A stretch of 52,508 bases of DNA from Bacteroidia bacterium (GCA_905373475.1 CAJPTC010000018.1:1-52508), one strand, 5' to 3'; positions 1 through 9,495 are shown, counted from the first letter of the stretch. The notes: generated by a model from the sequence alone, not told the origin. Numbers and translations: made by a program.

Positions 1-5
1 TTCAG

Positions 6-359
6 TCAGATATGAGTTTTATGCCATTTTCTGCTTTCTACTCCCATACTTCCGCCTAAAATACCATAATAGACGTTCCATTGCGAATTGAAGGACTTGT
101 GCAAGGATAGACGTGCGCAAGCACCCCAATAGCCCGCAAAGGCATATCCGATAGTCCCTCCTACACCTAAGACACGTTCACGCCCTGCTAGTCTATAATC
201 GGTTAAACCGAATTCGTAGGTTAAAGAGGCTGCGGCGAGTATACTAAGACTCCCATTTAGCAAAGAGGCGTTGCGGCGAAAAAACGACACGTTGTCCACT
301 GCGCTGCATGGCACAACAAGTACACAAAGCGCCACAAGGAAGCTGAGTAACGATTTCAT
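6..359 (-). CDS. Short secreted protein, possibly C-terminally truncated
   Basis: 117 residues with a signal peptide (hydrophobic stretch about residues 4-16, likely cleavage near CSA-VDN). I do not recognise a named family. The mature part resembles the C-terminal two thirds of the product at 45471-45977: both share a TYEF/VYEY segment, a G(I/V)GG..GY stretch, an A-R-(V/L)-(T/S)-L-H motif and a Y-G-(A/I)-L-G-G motif, in the same order. The 45471 protein continues about 45 residues further with beta-barrel-like strands, whereas this one stops at a TGA (6-8) straight after the shared block. It is therefore a short family member or a copy truncated by a stop or frameshift; only 5 bases remain downstream, so I cannot decide. 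It follows the M23 peptidase gene by 23 bases on the same strand and may be co-transcribed. Confidence 0.55.
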   Translation of the reverse strand: MKSLLSFLVALCVLVVPCSAVDNVSFFRRNASLLNGSLSILAAASLTYEFGLTDYRLAGRERVLGVGGTIGYAFAGYWGACARLSLHKSFNSQWNVYYGILGGSMGVESRKWHKTHI

Positions 360-382
360 CTGTAGGAGTATTACAGTTCATA

Positions 383-2176
383 CTACCTGCGGAAACGACA
401 AGTCAGCTCCTTTTTGTTACCTACTGCATCTTGCAGTATGAGTCGCAATTCGTGCCCATTCTTGCGACTAGGCATATAGACCGTGTCGATCTGATGCCAA
501 ATACGTCCCTCTTTGGGCTCAGACTCCCACAGCGCCCATTTCCCATCTATTGTTCCGTGCACTGGGCTAACACTCGTACTAGAGTCGCGTACTACTAAAT
601 CGAAGCGGAAGGCGTTGGGCAGAGTTTGTCCAGCACAGATGGTATCCCATTGTTCGTTGACGACGTACGGGGGAACAGTATCTAAAAAAAGTGCATACGT
701 GCCAAATTCGCGCGTTTTGCAAACAAACCAATTGTCACTACCTATAGGGCGACTGTGGTAAGAAAATCGCTTTGTATTGCGATTCCAACGTGCTAGGTAT
801 AATTTGTCTTGTGGTATGTTGTCTGGAACAGCACTGCGAGGAATTTTCAATGTTATGTTCTTACGAAGCCCAACCCGCTCTGTATGAAGTTCGTAGCAAG
901 GGCTTACTGCTCCCGACGTAGTGTCTGTAGTAACCTTTCCTTCAAAATAAAGGTCGGCAAAGAGAGCTCCTGCAGGGATACTGAGCAGATAGCCTTGTTC
1001 GTTGAGCGTACCGCCCTTTTTCCAATCAATACGCGTTCCTTGGGTAGGATACAAAGCACTCATGCCAGTACCACGAATGTTAAACACTAATTCGCTTGTA
1101 TTGCCTGCCGCATCAGTGGCACATACACGTATCGAGTGCGTTTCACCTTTTTCAGTAGAAATAAGCCCACGATGGGCTGTAATGTAACGACTTAGGAGGT
1201 TGCCTGGCTGTAAGAATAAAAGATGTACACGTCGCCCTGTCCGTATACGAATAGCATAGTCTATATGCGCATCGGCATAAGAGGTCTCGTCAAACGCTAT
1301 GGCATTAAGATCGAAACGATAGATACGTTCGTTATCCAGATAACACTCCAATTCCGTAATGTTACAACTCAGGCTACGCCGATTGACAAAATCGGAGACA
1401 TCTACACCAAACCCTACAAGGGAGGAAACAGCTACGGTATCGCGCACATAATAACGTGCCGAACCTTTCTGTTGAGCCACTTTTATGGGTTTCGCCTTTT
1501 GAAAACTACCCTCGTAGTTCTTCTCATCAATGTTGTATAGGTACAGCGTACGAAATGTGGGGGCTGTTCGGTCGTCGTAGCGAATTCCAGAAAGATAGGA
1601 GTTGTAGGGAAGCGTACCTCCATTTAAGCGAAGTTCAAAGTGCAGGTGTGGTCCTCCTGAGCCCCCCGTATTACCCGACCACCCGAGTAGGTCACCCTGT
1701 TTGAATACAAATTCTTTTGCCGACGGATAGAGCTCTAGTTCAGCCTTCTTTTGAGCATACTGCTGTTTACGCACATACGCCTCGATGCTCGGATTGAAAG
1801 CCTGTAAATGCCCATACACCGATACGACTCCATTCGGATGCTGAACATAAAGGCAATTGCCATAACCGCTCGTACTAGCATTGATGCGGATTATGCGTCC
1901 GTCCATGACAGCACGTACCACTTCCCCCTCCACGTTATGGGTGCGCATATCTGTCCCCGCGTGAAAGTGACGTCTTCGTACAGAACCAAAACTCCCCGAA
2001 AGCATAATGGGAGCTTGCATGGGCGAGATGTACGTTCCCTTAGGATACTGCGAGCGCTCAAGTATCTTCGTAGACTGCGAGAATAGAGGAGAGGAAAACA
2101 CCAAAAGCATCACAACAAAAAAGGGGAAGCTTAGCCCTCCCCTATTCCATGGCAAAGCACAAAATGTTTTCCGCAT
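383..2176 (-). CDS. M23 family metallopeptidase (LytM/lysostaphin-type)
   Basis: 597 residues with an N-terminal hydrophobic export segment (about 17-34). The M23 zinc peptidase domain spans roughly residues 50-185: His72 and Asp76 in HAGTD match the HxxxD zinc motif and His177-Leu-His179 supplies the HxH motif. The family cleaves peptide cross-links in peptidoglycan, so a periplasmic role in wall remodelling is expected. A charged insertion of about 25 residues sits between the YGHL and GNTGGSGGPHLH segments. The remaining 400 residues carry no domain I can name but look beta-rich and may bind wall or envelope partners. The ATG overlaps the thyA stop codon by one base (TAATG), which fixes the start and implies translational coupling. 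Confidence 0.9.
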   Translation of the reverse strand: MRKTFCALPWNRGGLSFPFFVVMLLVFSSPLFSQSTKILERSQYPKGTYISPMQAPIMLSGSFGSVRRRHFHAGTDMRTHNVEGEVVRAVMDGRIIRINASTSGYGNCLYVQHPNGVVSVYGHLQAFNPSIEAYVRKQQYAQKKAELELYPSAKEFVFKQGDLLGWSGNTGGSGGPHLHFELRLNGGTLPYNSYLSGIRYDDRTAPTFRTLYLYNIDEKNYEGSFQKAKPIKVAQQKGSARYYVRDTVAVSSLVGFGVDVSDFVNRRSLSCNITELECYLDNERIYRFDLNAIAFDETSYADAHIDYAIRIRTGRRVHLLFLQPGNLLSRYITAHRGLISTEKGETHSIRVCATDAAGNTSELVFNIRGTGMSALYPTQGTRIDWKKGGTLNEQGYLLSIPAGALFADLYFEGKVTTDTTSGAVSPCYELHTERVGLRKNITLKIPRSAVPDNIPQDKLYLARWNRNTKRFSYHSRPIGSDNWFVCKTREFGTYALFLDTVPPYVVNEQWDTICAGQTLPNAFRFDLVVRDSSTSVSPVHGTIDGKWALWESEPKEGRIWHQIDTVYMPSRKNGHELRLILQDAVGNKKELTCRFRR

Positions 2177-2970
2177 TACACTGCAACTGTCCCTGCTATA
2201 TGAGGATGCGCTTGGTAGTTTACAATCTCAAAATCGGAGTAATCGTATGCTTCCAACGTTTCGTGGGTACGAAGTATGCGCAATTCGGGAAGCGCGTATG
2301 GGGTACGCTCTATCTGGCTGCGTATGGCTTCCAGATGGTTTACATAGATGTGCGCATCGCCAAGCGTATGAATAAAATCGCCCACTCTAAGCCCTACTGT
2401 AGCAGCAACAAGGTGCGTAAGAAGTGCGTACGACGCAATATTGAACGGAACGCCCAAGAATATATCGGCACTGCGTTGGTAGAGATGGCACGAAAGCCGC
2501 CCTCGCGATACATAGAACTGAAACATAAGATGGCAAGGCGGTAAGGCCATTTTGGAGAGCTCCGCCACATTCCAAGCACAAACAACTAGGCGACGCGAAT
2601 TCGGATCGTTGCGAAGTGTATCCAGAAGTTCGCCAAGTTGATCTACTGTCTGCCCGTCAGCACCTCGCCAACTACGCCATTGCTGTCCATATATCGGACC
2701 GAGATCTCCGTTCGCATCAGCCCACTCGTCCCATATTCGCACACCATGTTCATTGAGATAGCGAATATTCGTATCGCCACGCAAAAACCATAGTAGCTCA
2801 TAGGCGATAGATTTCCAATGCAACTTCTTTGTAGTGAGAAGCGGAAAGCCATCTGTTAAGACAAACCGCATCTGGTAGCCAAAAACACCCAGTGTGTCAA
2901 TGCCAGTCCGATTTGTACGCCGCTCCCCTGCTGCGAGTACGTGTTTTACGAGTTCTATATATTGCTGCAT
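2176..2970 (-). CDS. thyA: Thymidylate synthase
   Basis: 264 residues, the same length as E. coli ThyA. The enzyme methylates dUMP to dTMP with methylene-tetrahydrofolate in the cytoplasm. The catalytic cysteine is Cys146 in the PPCH motif, and the RRLVVCAWNV dUMP-phosphate region and the C-terminal PHI...G/V-A-V end are intact. No dihydrofolate reductase gene lies next to it, unlike many thyA-folA pairs. Twelve bases separate it from the upstream hypothetical gene and it overlaps the downstream M23 gene by one base, so the three probably form one transcript from the promoter at 3572. Confidence 0.97.
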   Translation of the reverse strand: MQQYIELVKHVLAAGERRTNRTGIDTLGVFGYQMRFVLTDGFPLLTTKKLHWKSIAYELLWFLRGDTNIRYLNEHGVRIWDEWADANGDLGPIYGQQWRSWRGADGQTVDQLGELLDTLRNDPNSRRLVVCAWNVAELSKMALPPCHLMFQFYVSRGRLSCHLYQRSADIFLGVPFNIASYALLTHLVAATVGLRVGDFIHTLGDAHIYVNHLEAIRSQIERTPYALPELRILRTHETLEAYDYSDFEIVNYQAHPHIAGTVAV

Positions 2971-2982
2971 ACTGTATGTACC

Positions 2983-3546
2983 CTATCTTTTCCCGTTGCG
3001 TTTGGTTACAGAACGGAAACTTTCGCCTACAATATGTATGGCAGGCGGCTCACCGTACACCGTTTTGAACTGCGTAGATTTTATAAGGATAATCGTTGCG
3101 CCCTTTTCAAACGCCTGTTGCTGTAGTTGAAGGAATGCCGACGCTTCCAGATCGGCAGATTTGGTACGGAGCATATTGCTTCCTGTTGTGAGGGTAACAT
3201 CAATCTTTTCTACCGAGATGAGCCCTTCTACGTCTTTTGGATCGCGTGTTATAGGGAGTTCGCGCCATGCCACGCTAGTTGCCCCAGACACGCCGCCTTT
3301 CTTATCTAACGATACAATAGTGCCGTCGCCATATTCCACTCTTGCAACCTCATCACGTGCAATGGTATATTTCTTTTGCAAAGAGGGGAGGCGGTAATGT
3401 ACCGAGTCGTTCCCGAGGTCTAGTACAATCACTTCCAAACTCTTCCCATTACGCAGCTTGAGCAAATCGCTCTTCTTATCTTTTGGTGCTGCAAATGCTG
3501 TTAGAGCAAGCATTACAGCGAAAATAACCATTCCTAATTCTCTCAT
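2983..3546 (-). CDS. Secreted hypothetical protein
   Basis: 187 residues with a short signal peptide (hydrophobic 6-19, cleavage after AFA). The early segment reads LLKLRNGKSLEVIVLDLG, a pattern seen in small beta-rich periplasmic proteins in which a gene product responds to or describes a cell-surface parameter, but I cannot assign a family. A second half (about 105-180) looks like an alpha/beta domain with LQLQQQAFEKGAT and VGESFR motifs. It is the first gene of a likely operon with thyA and the M23 peptidase. Function unknown. Confidence 0.75.
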   Translation of the reverse strand: MRELGMVIFAVMLALTAFAAPKDKKSDLLKLRNGKSLEVIVLDLGNDSVHYRLPSLQKKYTIARDEVARVEYGDGTIVSLDKKGGVSGATSVAWRELPITRDPKDVEGLISVEKIDVTLTTGSNMLRTKSADLEASAFLQLQQQAFEKGATIILIKSTQFKTVYGEPPAIHIVGESFRSVTKRNGKR

Positions 3547-3571
3547 TTACTTGTTTATATAGTCGGGAGAG

Positions 3572-3579
3572 CAAAGTTA
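3572..3579 (-). promoter_or_regulatory. Bacteroidota-type -7 box before the thyA operon
   Basis: TAACTTTG on the minus strand matches the TAnnTTTG -7 consensus of the Bacteroidota housekeeping sigma factor. It ends 26 bases before the ATG at 3546. No clear TTG at -33 was seen. Confidence 0.5.
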
Positions 3580-3659
3580 AGGAAATACTCCAAAGCGAGA
3601 GGACGAAACAAAACGAAAATAGCTGCGTACACGATGCGGAAACTATAAAAGAATTGCAG

Positions 3660-3941
3660 ATGTCGGAAAAGACAAATCAGGAGCAATCGAAGTTCTTAAT
3701 GATCCTCGGTTGGGTGGCAACAGTAACCGCGATGGCGATGTATATTTCATATATCCCACAAATATCGGGTAATCTCAGTGGACACAAGGGCGATTGGTTA
3801 CAGCCAATGGTGGCGGGTATAAACTGCACATTGTGGGTAGGTTATGGCTTTTTTAGAAAGAAGAAAGACTGGCCAATTGTTGTTGCTAACCTGCCTGGGA
3901 TTATTTGCGGCTTCTTGGCGAGTGTAACTGCTCTTATGTAG
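3660..3941 (+). CDS. SemiSWEET-type (MtN3/PQ-loop) transporter
   Basis: A 93-residue membrane protein with three predicted transmembrane helices, the size of a bacterial SemiSWEET half-transporter, which dimerises to move small sugars across the inner membrane. The PQ-loop proline-glutamine lies in the first helix region (SYIPQISG), followed by a helix with NCTLWVGYGFF and a third with PGIICGFLASV, all usual family landmarks. A TTG two codons upstream (3654) is possible, but the ATG at 3660 fits the family better. It stands alone on the plus strand between two minus-strand genes, just upstream of the decayed SusCD locus; the substrate cannot be read from sequence. Confidence 0.85.
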   Translation: MSEKTNQEQSKFLMILGWVATVTAMAMYISYIPQISGNLSGHKGDWLQPMVAGINCTLWVGYGFFRKKKDWPIVVANLPGIICGFLASVTALM

Positions 3942-3963
3942 TTCACGCAAAACAATGCGTAAT

Positions 3964-3994
3964 AAAAAGGCGCGACCAGAAGTCGCGCCTTTTT
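3964..3994. terminator. Bidirectional rho-independent terminator
   Basis: Stem GGCGCGAC (3969-3976) pairs with GTCGCGCC (3982-3989) across a 5-base loop, flanked by five A on the left and five T on the right. It serves both the SemiSWEET gene and the convergent TlpA-like gene. Confidence 0.9.
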
Positions 3995-4015
3995 CATATC
4001 TATAACACGTTCGCA

Positions 4016-5164
4016 CTAGAGCGAATCCCACTGTATCTCTGCGCCTTCTGGCACACTGAAAATCATGTCTAGACGCTTTTCCAAATCTTCAGGCGATAAG
4101 TTGCGATCCACAATCTTTCCCGCCTTATCAAAGAGTACCGTAAAGGGAATGCCCACGGTATTATAGATTACCATAGGGCTCTCGGGGCTCATCATATCAG
4201 GGTATATGTAATTTGTAGACCACGTAAGACCATCGTCTTTCATTGCCTTTTTCCACGCATCAAGATTTTCATCTACTGATACGCAAACAATCTCTAACCC
4301 TTTATCCTTATACTTGTTGTAGAGTTCGACAGTATGTGGCATAGACATGCGGCACGGACGACACCACGACGCCCATAACTTTAACAGTACAGGTTTCCCC
4401 TTACCTGCAATATCGCTGAATTTCACAGTATCGCCATTTATATCTGTTGCGGTAAAGTCTAGGAAGGGCTGATTACGCTCCAGTTTCTTCTCACGTGCGA
4501 TGTAATCGCGCATCGATTGCATGGTTAGCGAACCAGAATAATCGTTCTTCCAAGTATCAAGCCATGCGGCTAAATCATGAAGACGCTCATCCCGTAACTC
4601 CATTTGTAATGCCAAATGAATAGCATAAAGATTATCGGGATACTGCTTAAGTAACTGGTAGGTATTAGTCTCAAAATCGCCAGACAGCTTATTCATCTGT
4701 CCTTCTACTTCCTTTCTTTTAGCCAGTGTCTCGTCCGAAATATCCGCATCCTCCAACGCTTTTAGCTGATCTTTTAACGGGAAAAGCTCCTTTTCAAGAT
4801 TAAAACTCAACTCCGCGTATTTATTGAAGAGTTCTGCCCCCTCTCCCTCGTAGTGCGTAGGAACTTCTGGCTTAGAAGCATCGAAAGAAAACGGTTTTTC
4901 ACCGAGTAACACTGGGTAAAATTCCGTACCAACCTCAACCCCATACAACCCCGCTGGATGCATCTTGGTATACACTATTTTCCCCGCTTCCACCTTGGCT
5001 GTATCAACCGCATCGCCACCTTCAGTAGCTAAATCGCGTAGCACCGCCAGCGTACCATCTGGCGCGTTAAGTGTTGCAGCTAACTGCGCTGTATTCGTCT
5101 TGTTACAACTCATAAAACCTACAAGCAGTACCAAACCCAACAGCAAAAAAGACAAACGTTTCAT
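4016..5164 (-). CDS. TlpA-like thiol-disulfide oxidoreductase lipoprotein
   Basis: 382 residues with a lipobox (GFMSC, Cys20), so a lipid-anchored periplasmic protein. Residues about 24-110 resemble the DUF4369 N-terminal domain, residues 110-230 are helical and charged, and 232-375 form a thioredoxin fold of the AhpC/TSA-TlpA-ResA type with the active-site pair Cys268-Arg-Pro-Cys271 and a cis-proline region at GIPFTV. The family reduces or isomerises periplasmic disulfides, including those of cytochromes. It has its own promoter (5206) and terminator and does not share a transcript with neighbours. The partner proteins are not evident here. Confidence 0.9.
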   Translation of the reverse strand: MKRLSFLLLGLVLLVGFMSCNKTNTAQLAATLNAPDGTLAVLRDLATEGGDAVDTAKVEAGKIVYTKMHPAGLYGVEVGTEFYPVLLGEKPFSFDASKPEVPTHYEGEGAELFNKYAELSFNLEKELFPLKDQLKALEDADISDETLAKRKEVEGQMNKLSGDFETNTYQLLKQYPDNLYAIHLALQMELRDERLHDLAAWLDTWKNDYSGSLTMQSMRDYIAREKKLERNQPFLDFTATDINGDTVKFSDIAGKGKPVLLKLWASWCRPCRMSMPHTVELYNKYKDKGLEIVCVSVDENLDAWKKAMKDDGLTWSTNYIYPDMMSPESPMVIYNTVGIPFTVLFDKAGKIVDRNLSPEDLEKRLDMIFSVPEGAEIQWDSL

Positions 5165-5205
5165 TTTTAATTATTTAAGTGTTGCTGACTTTGCATTTTG
5201 CGTCC

Positions 5206-5213
5206 CAAAAGTA
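5206..5213 (-). promoter_or_regulatory. -7 box before the TlpA-like gene
   Basis: TACTTTTG on the minus strand fits TAnnTTTG and lies 42 bases upstream of the ATG at 5164. Confidence 0.45.
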
Positions 5214-5300
5214 ACACTTTACTCAAAAAGTAGAGATATAAAGCAATATCGAATGTCGCTACGAAAAAAGTATTTTCGTTGCGCTAGGAAGCGAATTCGA

Positions 5301-6277
5301 GTGTTTACTAGAGTAGGATTTTACGACCGACTAACGGGCTCTATCACCTATTTCAGCAAGAATACTTACGACTTGTTACAGCCTGTGCCGATATCTAGCA
5401 CTACGGGGCACAAATATGTATACCAAAATGCTGGTGAGATGCAAAACAATGGCATCGAGCTACAGTTTGATTACACCATTTTGAACTACAAAGATTACAG
5501 TCTAAGTTTGGTTTCAACCTCGCAACATTGCGCAACAGGGTCACAAAACTGCAACACGAGAAAAAGACTGGAAGCGTCTTTGCCGTTGAAGAAGAATGGA
5601 CACGTACTGATGAAGGGCATACACTCAATGAGTGGTATTTGTACCCATCGACAGGAGTAGATCCCACCACGGGGCTACCACTGTGGTATACAGATGCTTC
5701 GCGGACACAGACAACAACCGATTTTACGAAGACGCAACGCATTTGGATGGGTGCTAGTGCTATTCCGACACTGACGGGAGGCTTCAACTTGCATGCAGAC
5801 TGGAAGGGCGTTTATATGGACGTTAATGCCGTTTGGTTTGCAGAGCACAAAATTATGAACTCGTACTCTGGCGATTTTTATAGCGACAATGCACGCCTCC
5901 TCCAGTCTGGGCGAGGCGTGGATGACATGTATGGGAAAACATGGCAAGGTATGGGCGATAACAAAGCCCAATTCCCCATTTTGAGCACCGACAACAGCCA
6001 TACGGGTGGAATTGCAAGCGCGAGCGACCAATACCTACGGCGCGGCGATTTTATCCGTTTACGCGATCTGACTCTTGGCTACAATTTCAGCAAGTCGCTA
6101 CTAACACGTCTACACTTTACGAGGACGATCGCTGTTTATGCACAGGTAACCAATCTGTTCACCTACAAATTTGATAAGAAACCGAACTACGCCCCCGAGA
6201 TACCCGAAAACGGACTATGGGAGTTCCGTAATCCCGCAATGCGTACCTTCTCTATCGGTTGTAGTGTTAATTTCTAA
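5301..6277 (+). pseudogene. Decayed SusC-type TonB-dependent receptor (C-terminal third)
   Basis: The plus strand keeps only the C-terminal part of a SusC/RagA outer-membrane receptor. The first segment (5301 to about 5510) reads as late barrel strands, including RLTGSITYFSKNTYDLL and QNAGEMQNNGIEL. The reading frame then shifts by one base near 5505-5517 (FGFNLATLRNRVTKL continues in another frame) and runs to the family-type ending MRTFSIGCSVNF at 6277. The plug and roughly the first 700 residues are absent: the remnant begins directly after the TlpA promoter region with no start or signal peptide. Such receptors import oligosaccharides or peptides with a SusD partner; the partner next door is also broken. 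A frameshifted 5'-deleted pseudogene is the best reading; sequencing error would not explain the missing 5' end. Confidence 0.88.
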
Positions 6278-6293
6278 TTTGAGGAGTTTGACA

Positions 6294-7614
6294 ATGAAGT
6301 TTCAATATTCCATTCTTTCTATATTCACACTTGTAGCACCTTCATTCTTATTCGTTTCGTGCGGCAAAGAGTCCTTGAATTCTCGTCTTTCTAAACAACT
6401 CGATCAGAATGATATCACAACTGTAGATCTGCTACAAACCGTACTGAATAGCACCGATAAGTTCATGGCAACCGACGCCTACTACGGTCGTTATGCCATT
6501 CTTATAGGGGAGCTTCGTTCAGACAACTGTGTAGCTAATGGCGCCTCATCGCCCTTCCCGCTTTACGAAGAGTACAATTTTGGAGAGATAAACGCCGAAC
6601 TATCAGACCCTGAGATTTTGTGGGAAAACGCCTATCGTGCTATAGCAGCGACCAATCTGGTTATATCCCTTGAGAACAAGAAATTGGACGGAGATCCCGA
6701 CCGACAGAAACGCATAGTAGGGCAAGCGTATGCATTGCGTGCACTCATACACTACGACTTATTACGCTTCTTCGGAGCACAGCACGTAACGGACAGTGAG
6801 ACTGGAATTCCCTATATCACCACTTATCCCGCTGCCGATTTTTCGCCCGCTCGTACTCCGTGCGCGTATAGCGCTCTGGTTTGAGGAGTGGGAAAAAGCT
6901 TTAGGAAGCACCACCATTGTAACGGAGAGTGGTCAATTTCAAATCATTGACAAAGACAAGTGTATAGCCTCTTGGCACAACAAACTCAATGAAAATTCAA
7001 TATTCGAACTCTCCATCACAACAGAAGCCACGCAAAACCAGATGCTGCTAGCCTCTGTATACCAATCGCCATTTACAGGCAATGTGAGCGCTACGCAAGA
7101 GTTAAAAGACCTATTTACACCAAGCGATGTACGTGCGATGCGAGAATGATAAGGACAAACGAAGCACTTAAGGAGCGTCCTACATCACTCGGAAAGAACT
7201 TATCTACTTATCTGGCAAATCTTAGGAAGCATACCGACTATATTCGGAACACAGACAACATAGTTTCATGCGTATAGAGGAAGTCGTTCTGATGAAAGCT
7301 GAAGCACTATTTCGACTCGGACGTGATGCAGAGGCATTAGCTACATTAAACCAGATAGCCGATGCACGTGGTGCTATAGCGCATACTGTGGTAAATGAGG
7401 ATGAAATACTCCTTGAGCGCCAAAATAGAGCTCTGTTTTGAAGGTCTTCGTTTTGACGATCTTGCACGTTTCAAACGTAGTGTACCGCCCTGCGGCCCCT
7501 GTAGGCGACCTTACCAAGGAGGCTTATGAATACGGTACAAACCTTTTTGCATAGCCCATCCCATCATCAGAACTACGTTCTAACTCATCGCTTGTGCAAA
7601 CAAAAGGGTACTAG
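6294..7614 (+). pseudogene. Decayed SusD/RagB-type lipoprotein
   Basis: The start is intact: ATG at 6294, signal peptide and lipobox FLFVSC, then typical SusD helices (ILWENAYRAIAATN and QAYALRALIHYDLLRFFG). Around 6850-6870 the sequence jumps to another frame and to a later helix (ARIALWFEEWEKAL), so a deletion of perhaps 50 residues seems to have occurred. A stop follows at 7147-7149. The C-terminal helices (FMRIEEVVLMKAEALFRLGRD) lie in a third frame, a one-base gain near 7430 separates ERQN from the expected ERKIELCFEGLRFDD, and an in-frame TAG (7552) precedes the PIPSSELRSN ending. At least four lesions make it non-functional. The remnant still follows the SusC remnant by 16 bases, the normal SusC-SusD arrangement. 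Confidence 0.88.
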
Positions 7615-7635
7615 CAAATAATAAGGACACAAAAC

Positions 7636-7675
7636 AAAAGGAGGCGCAATCTTATTGGTTTGCGCCTCCTTTTTT
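7636..7675. terminator. Strong rho-independent terminator after the SusD remnant
   Basis: AAAAGGAGGCGCAA (7636-7649) pairs with TTGCGCCTCCTTTT (7660-7673) over a 10-base loop, ending in a T tract. A-rich flanks on the left let it also stop transcription from the convergent DUF262 gene. It survives although the genes it served are dead. Confidence 0.9.
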
Positions 7676-7767
7676 ACTACAAAGTATCTAACTACGAGAA
7701 CCAAATTATCGAGCTCATAACCACTTGTAGCCCAAATTTTATTACAAAGTTCTTACAACTTAAAATA

Positions 7768-9495
7768 CTACACCTCCTTAACAAGCTCAAACCGACGCAG
7801 ATAATCTATAAGCGCCTGGAGCATATTATTGTTTCTCGCAAGAATGTCAGTTTCTGTAAATGTCTCGCACGTTTCGGCAAGTTCTCTCAGATCGGCAACT
7901 TGTGTACCCGCAATCTTTTTCCCCTTCACCTCTCGCCTACCGAGATAATACAGCTTTTTATCTTCAAATCTGTAATCCGATGCTCGTATATTCAATTTAT
8001 TCTCCATAAGAGATTTATTACCTAGCAATTCAATACTCTCTTTCTTCTCTAGTATCCCTTCTAAATTTCTATTCTTCGCAAAAATATGCTCTATATTCAA
8101 CTTCATTTCATTAGATAAAAGCTCTTGTCTCGGATTTTGATACATCCACCAGTACAGCATAAATTTTGATGCCTGATTCCGCGTACTTTGGAACTGTATA
8201 AAAGCCGTACGTATTTGTTGCTCATCCCACTCTGCATACTGCGAAAAATCTGTAGCTTTTCCACTTCCTATTTTTGCCATCTCGTTGTACAACGGGATTC
8301 GCAAATAATCTTGTCCAGGACGACAAATTGCATAAAGCAGTGTGCATGCAATAACCTTGTCTAGCATCCCAAGAAATTGATTTTCTTCCAATTCCATATT
8401 CATTAAAAAATAGACGGTCACGAAATGCGACGGCAATAAATTGGATGCATTATATATGATTGAAAGTCGCTTCAAAACCTCCTCTGAGAATCGCGTCAAG
8501 TCTTGATTAATCGCATCATTCCAGAAAAAAGCGATGTCCTGCAACATCTTAAAGACGCCAACATCCTTAAATTGTTTATAGTTCTCTTTTTCAAAATAAC
8601 TCCGAACACCCTTTGTCCACAAATTTGTTTCGCCAGATGTAGCGCGCAAGTAGTACATGTATTTCATAAATAACTCATCCATTGGAGCTGCATTATTTGG
8701 ATGAAATATCGCATCACATATCTTAGATAGTGTTTTCCATTTTTCAACGAATTCGTCTTTTTCATTCCGTTCTTTGAACACCTTGTAAAATTTGGAATAA
8801 AAAATATCGGAATCCGAGAGCGGCAAACCACGATCATTCAAAGTCGAGAAAATCAATAATGCCGTATCCTGCGAGGCTGTTTCAATAGGGAACAAGACAC
8901 AATGAAGCATGATCCTATTTGGGAAGTAAGCAAAATACGTAGGATATTTTTCTTTGAATTCAGCTATCTGTTTTTCAAAATAAAGGTAGTTTTTGGAGTA
9001 CAAGCTTTTATAATTTTGCGGCACTTTCCCTTCATCCAAAATCTGTAAAAACTCTTCTTTATCTTCTTCGCTAGCAATTTCTGTAGTTATCTTCAGACCT
9101 ATTTTTTCTATACCAAATTCATCAGTTCGCCAAATACACTTAGCAATTTCATTGCGCATAGAGATTGTTCCTTTGTCCAGCATATTAGTAGAACTCTCAT
9201 AAAAAGCGCGGAGCAAAAGCATGAGTGTTGTAATACGCTGTTGCCCATCAATTACCTCGGCCTTGTTTTCCTTATTTCTAAACGTCACAATCGATCCCAA
9301 GTAATAATCTCTATCTTCGTCGAATTCTTCCCCATCGATCTCAGGTATTGCAAAAGCTAAAAGATCGTTCCACAAGGTACGGCACTGCTCTTCACTCCAA
9401 GCATACGGTCTCTGATAATCTGGAATCAAAAAGCCCTTCTTATTATCCTGAAAATATCGAATCACCTGATTTTGATCAACACTTAACTCAGCCAT
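7768..9495 (-). CDS. DUF262/DUF1524 protein, GmrSD-like
   Basis: 575 residues. The N-terminal DUF262 domain is recognised by DYQRPYAW (26-33), the LGSIV segment and VIDGQQR (81-87), the last being the nucleotide-contacting signature. The C-terminal part (about 455-530) matches the DUF1524 layout, with NIEHIFAKNR and the downstream LLGNKSLMENKLN segment, but the histidine-rich nuclease motif looks weak compared with HxxP-type members. Family members such as GmrSD are type IV restriction enzymes cutting modified DNA, so a defence role is an inference. It is single-copy here with no methylase beside it. The gene is visibly more A/T-rich than its neighbours and has a strong Shine-Dalgarno GGAGG nine bases before the ATG, uncommon in this phylum, both hinting at acquisition. 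Confidence 0.85.
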   Translation of the reverse strand: MAELSVDQNQVIRYFQDNKKGFLIPDYQRPYAWSEEQCRTLWNDLLAFAIPEIDGEEFDEDRDYYLGSIVTFRNKENKAEVIDGQQRITTLMLLLRAFYESSTNMLDKGTISMRNEIAKCIWRTDEFGIEKIGLKITTEIASEEDKEEFLQILDEGKVPQNYKSLYSKNYLYFEKQIAEFKEKYPTYFAYFPNRIMLHCVLFPIETASQDTALLIFSTLNDRGLPLSDSDIFYSKFYKVFKERNEKDEFVEKWKTLSKICDAIFHPNNAAPMDELFMKYMYYLRATSGETNLWTKGVRSYFEKENYKQFKDVGVFKMLQDIAFFWNDAINQDLTRFSEEVLKRLSIIYNASNLLPSHFVTVYFLMNMELEENQFLGMLDKVIACTLLYAICRPGQDYLRIPLYNEMAKIGSGKATDFSQYAEWDEQQIRTAFIQFQSTRNQASKFMLYWWMYQNPRQELLSNEMKLNIEHIFAKNRNLEGILEKKESIELLGNKSLMENKLNIRASDYRFEDKKLYYLGRREVKGKKIAGTQVADLRELAETCETFTETDILARNNNMLQALIDYLRRFELVKEV

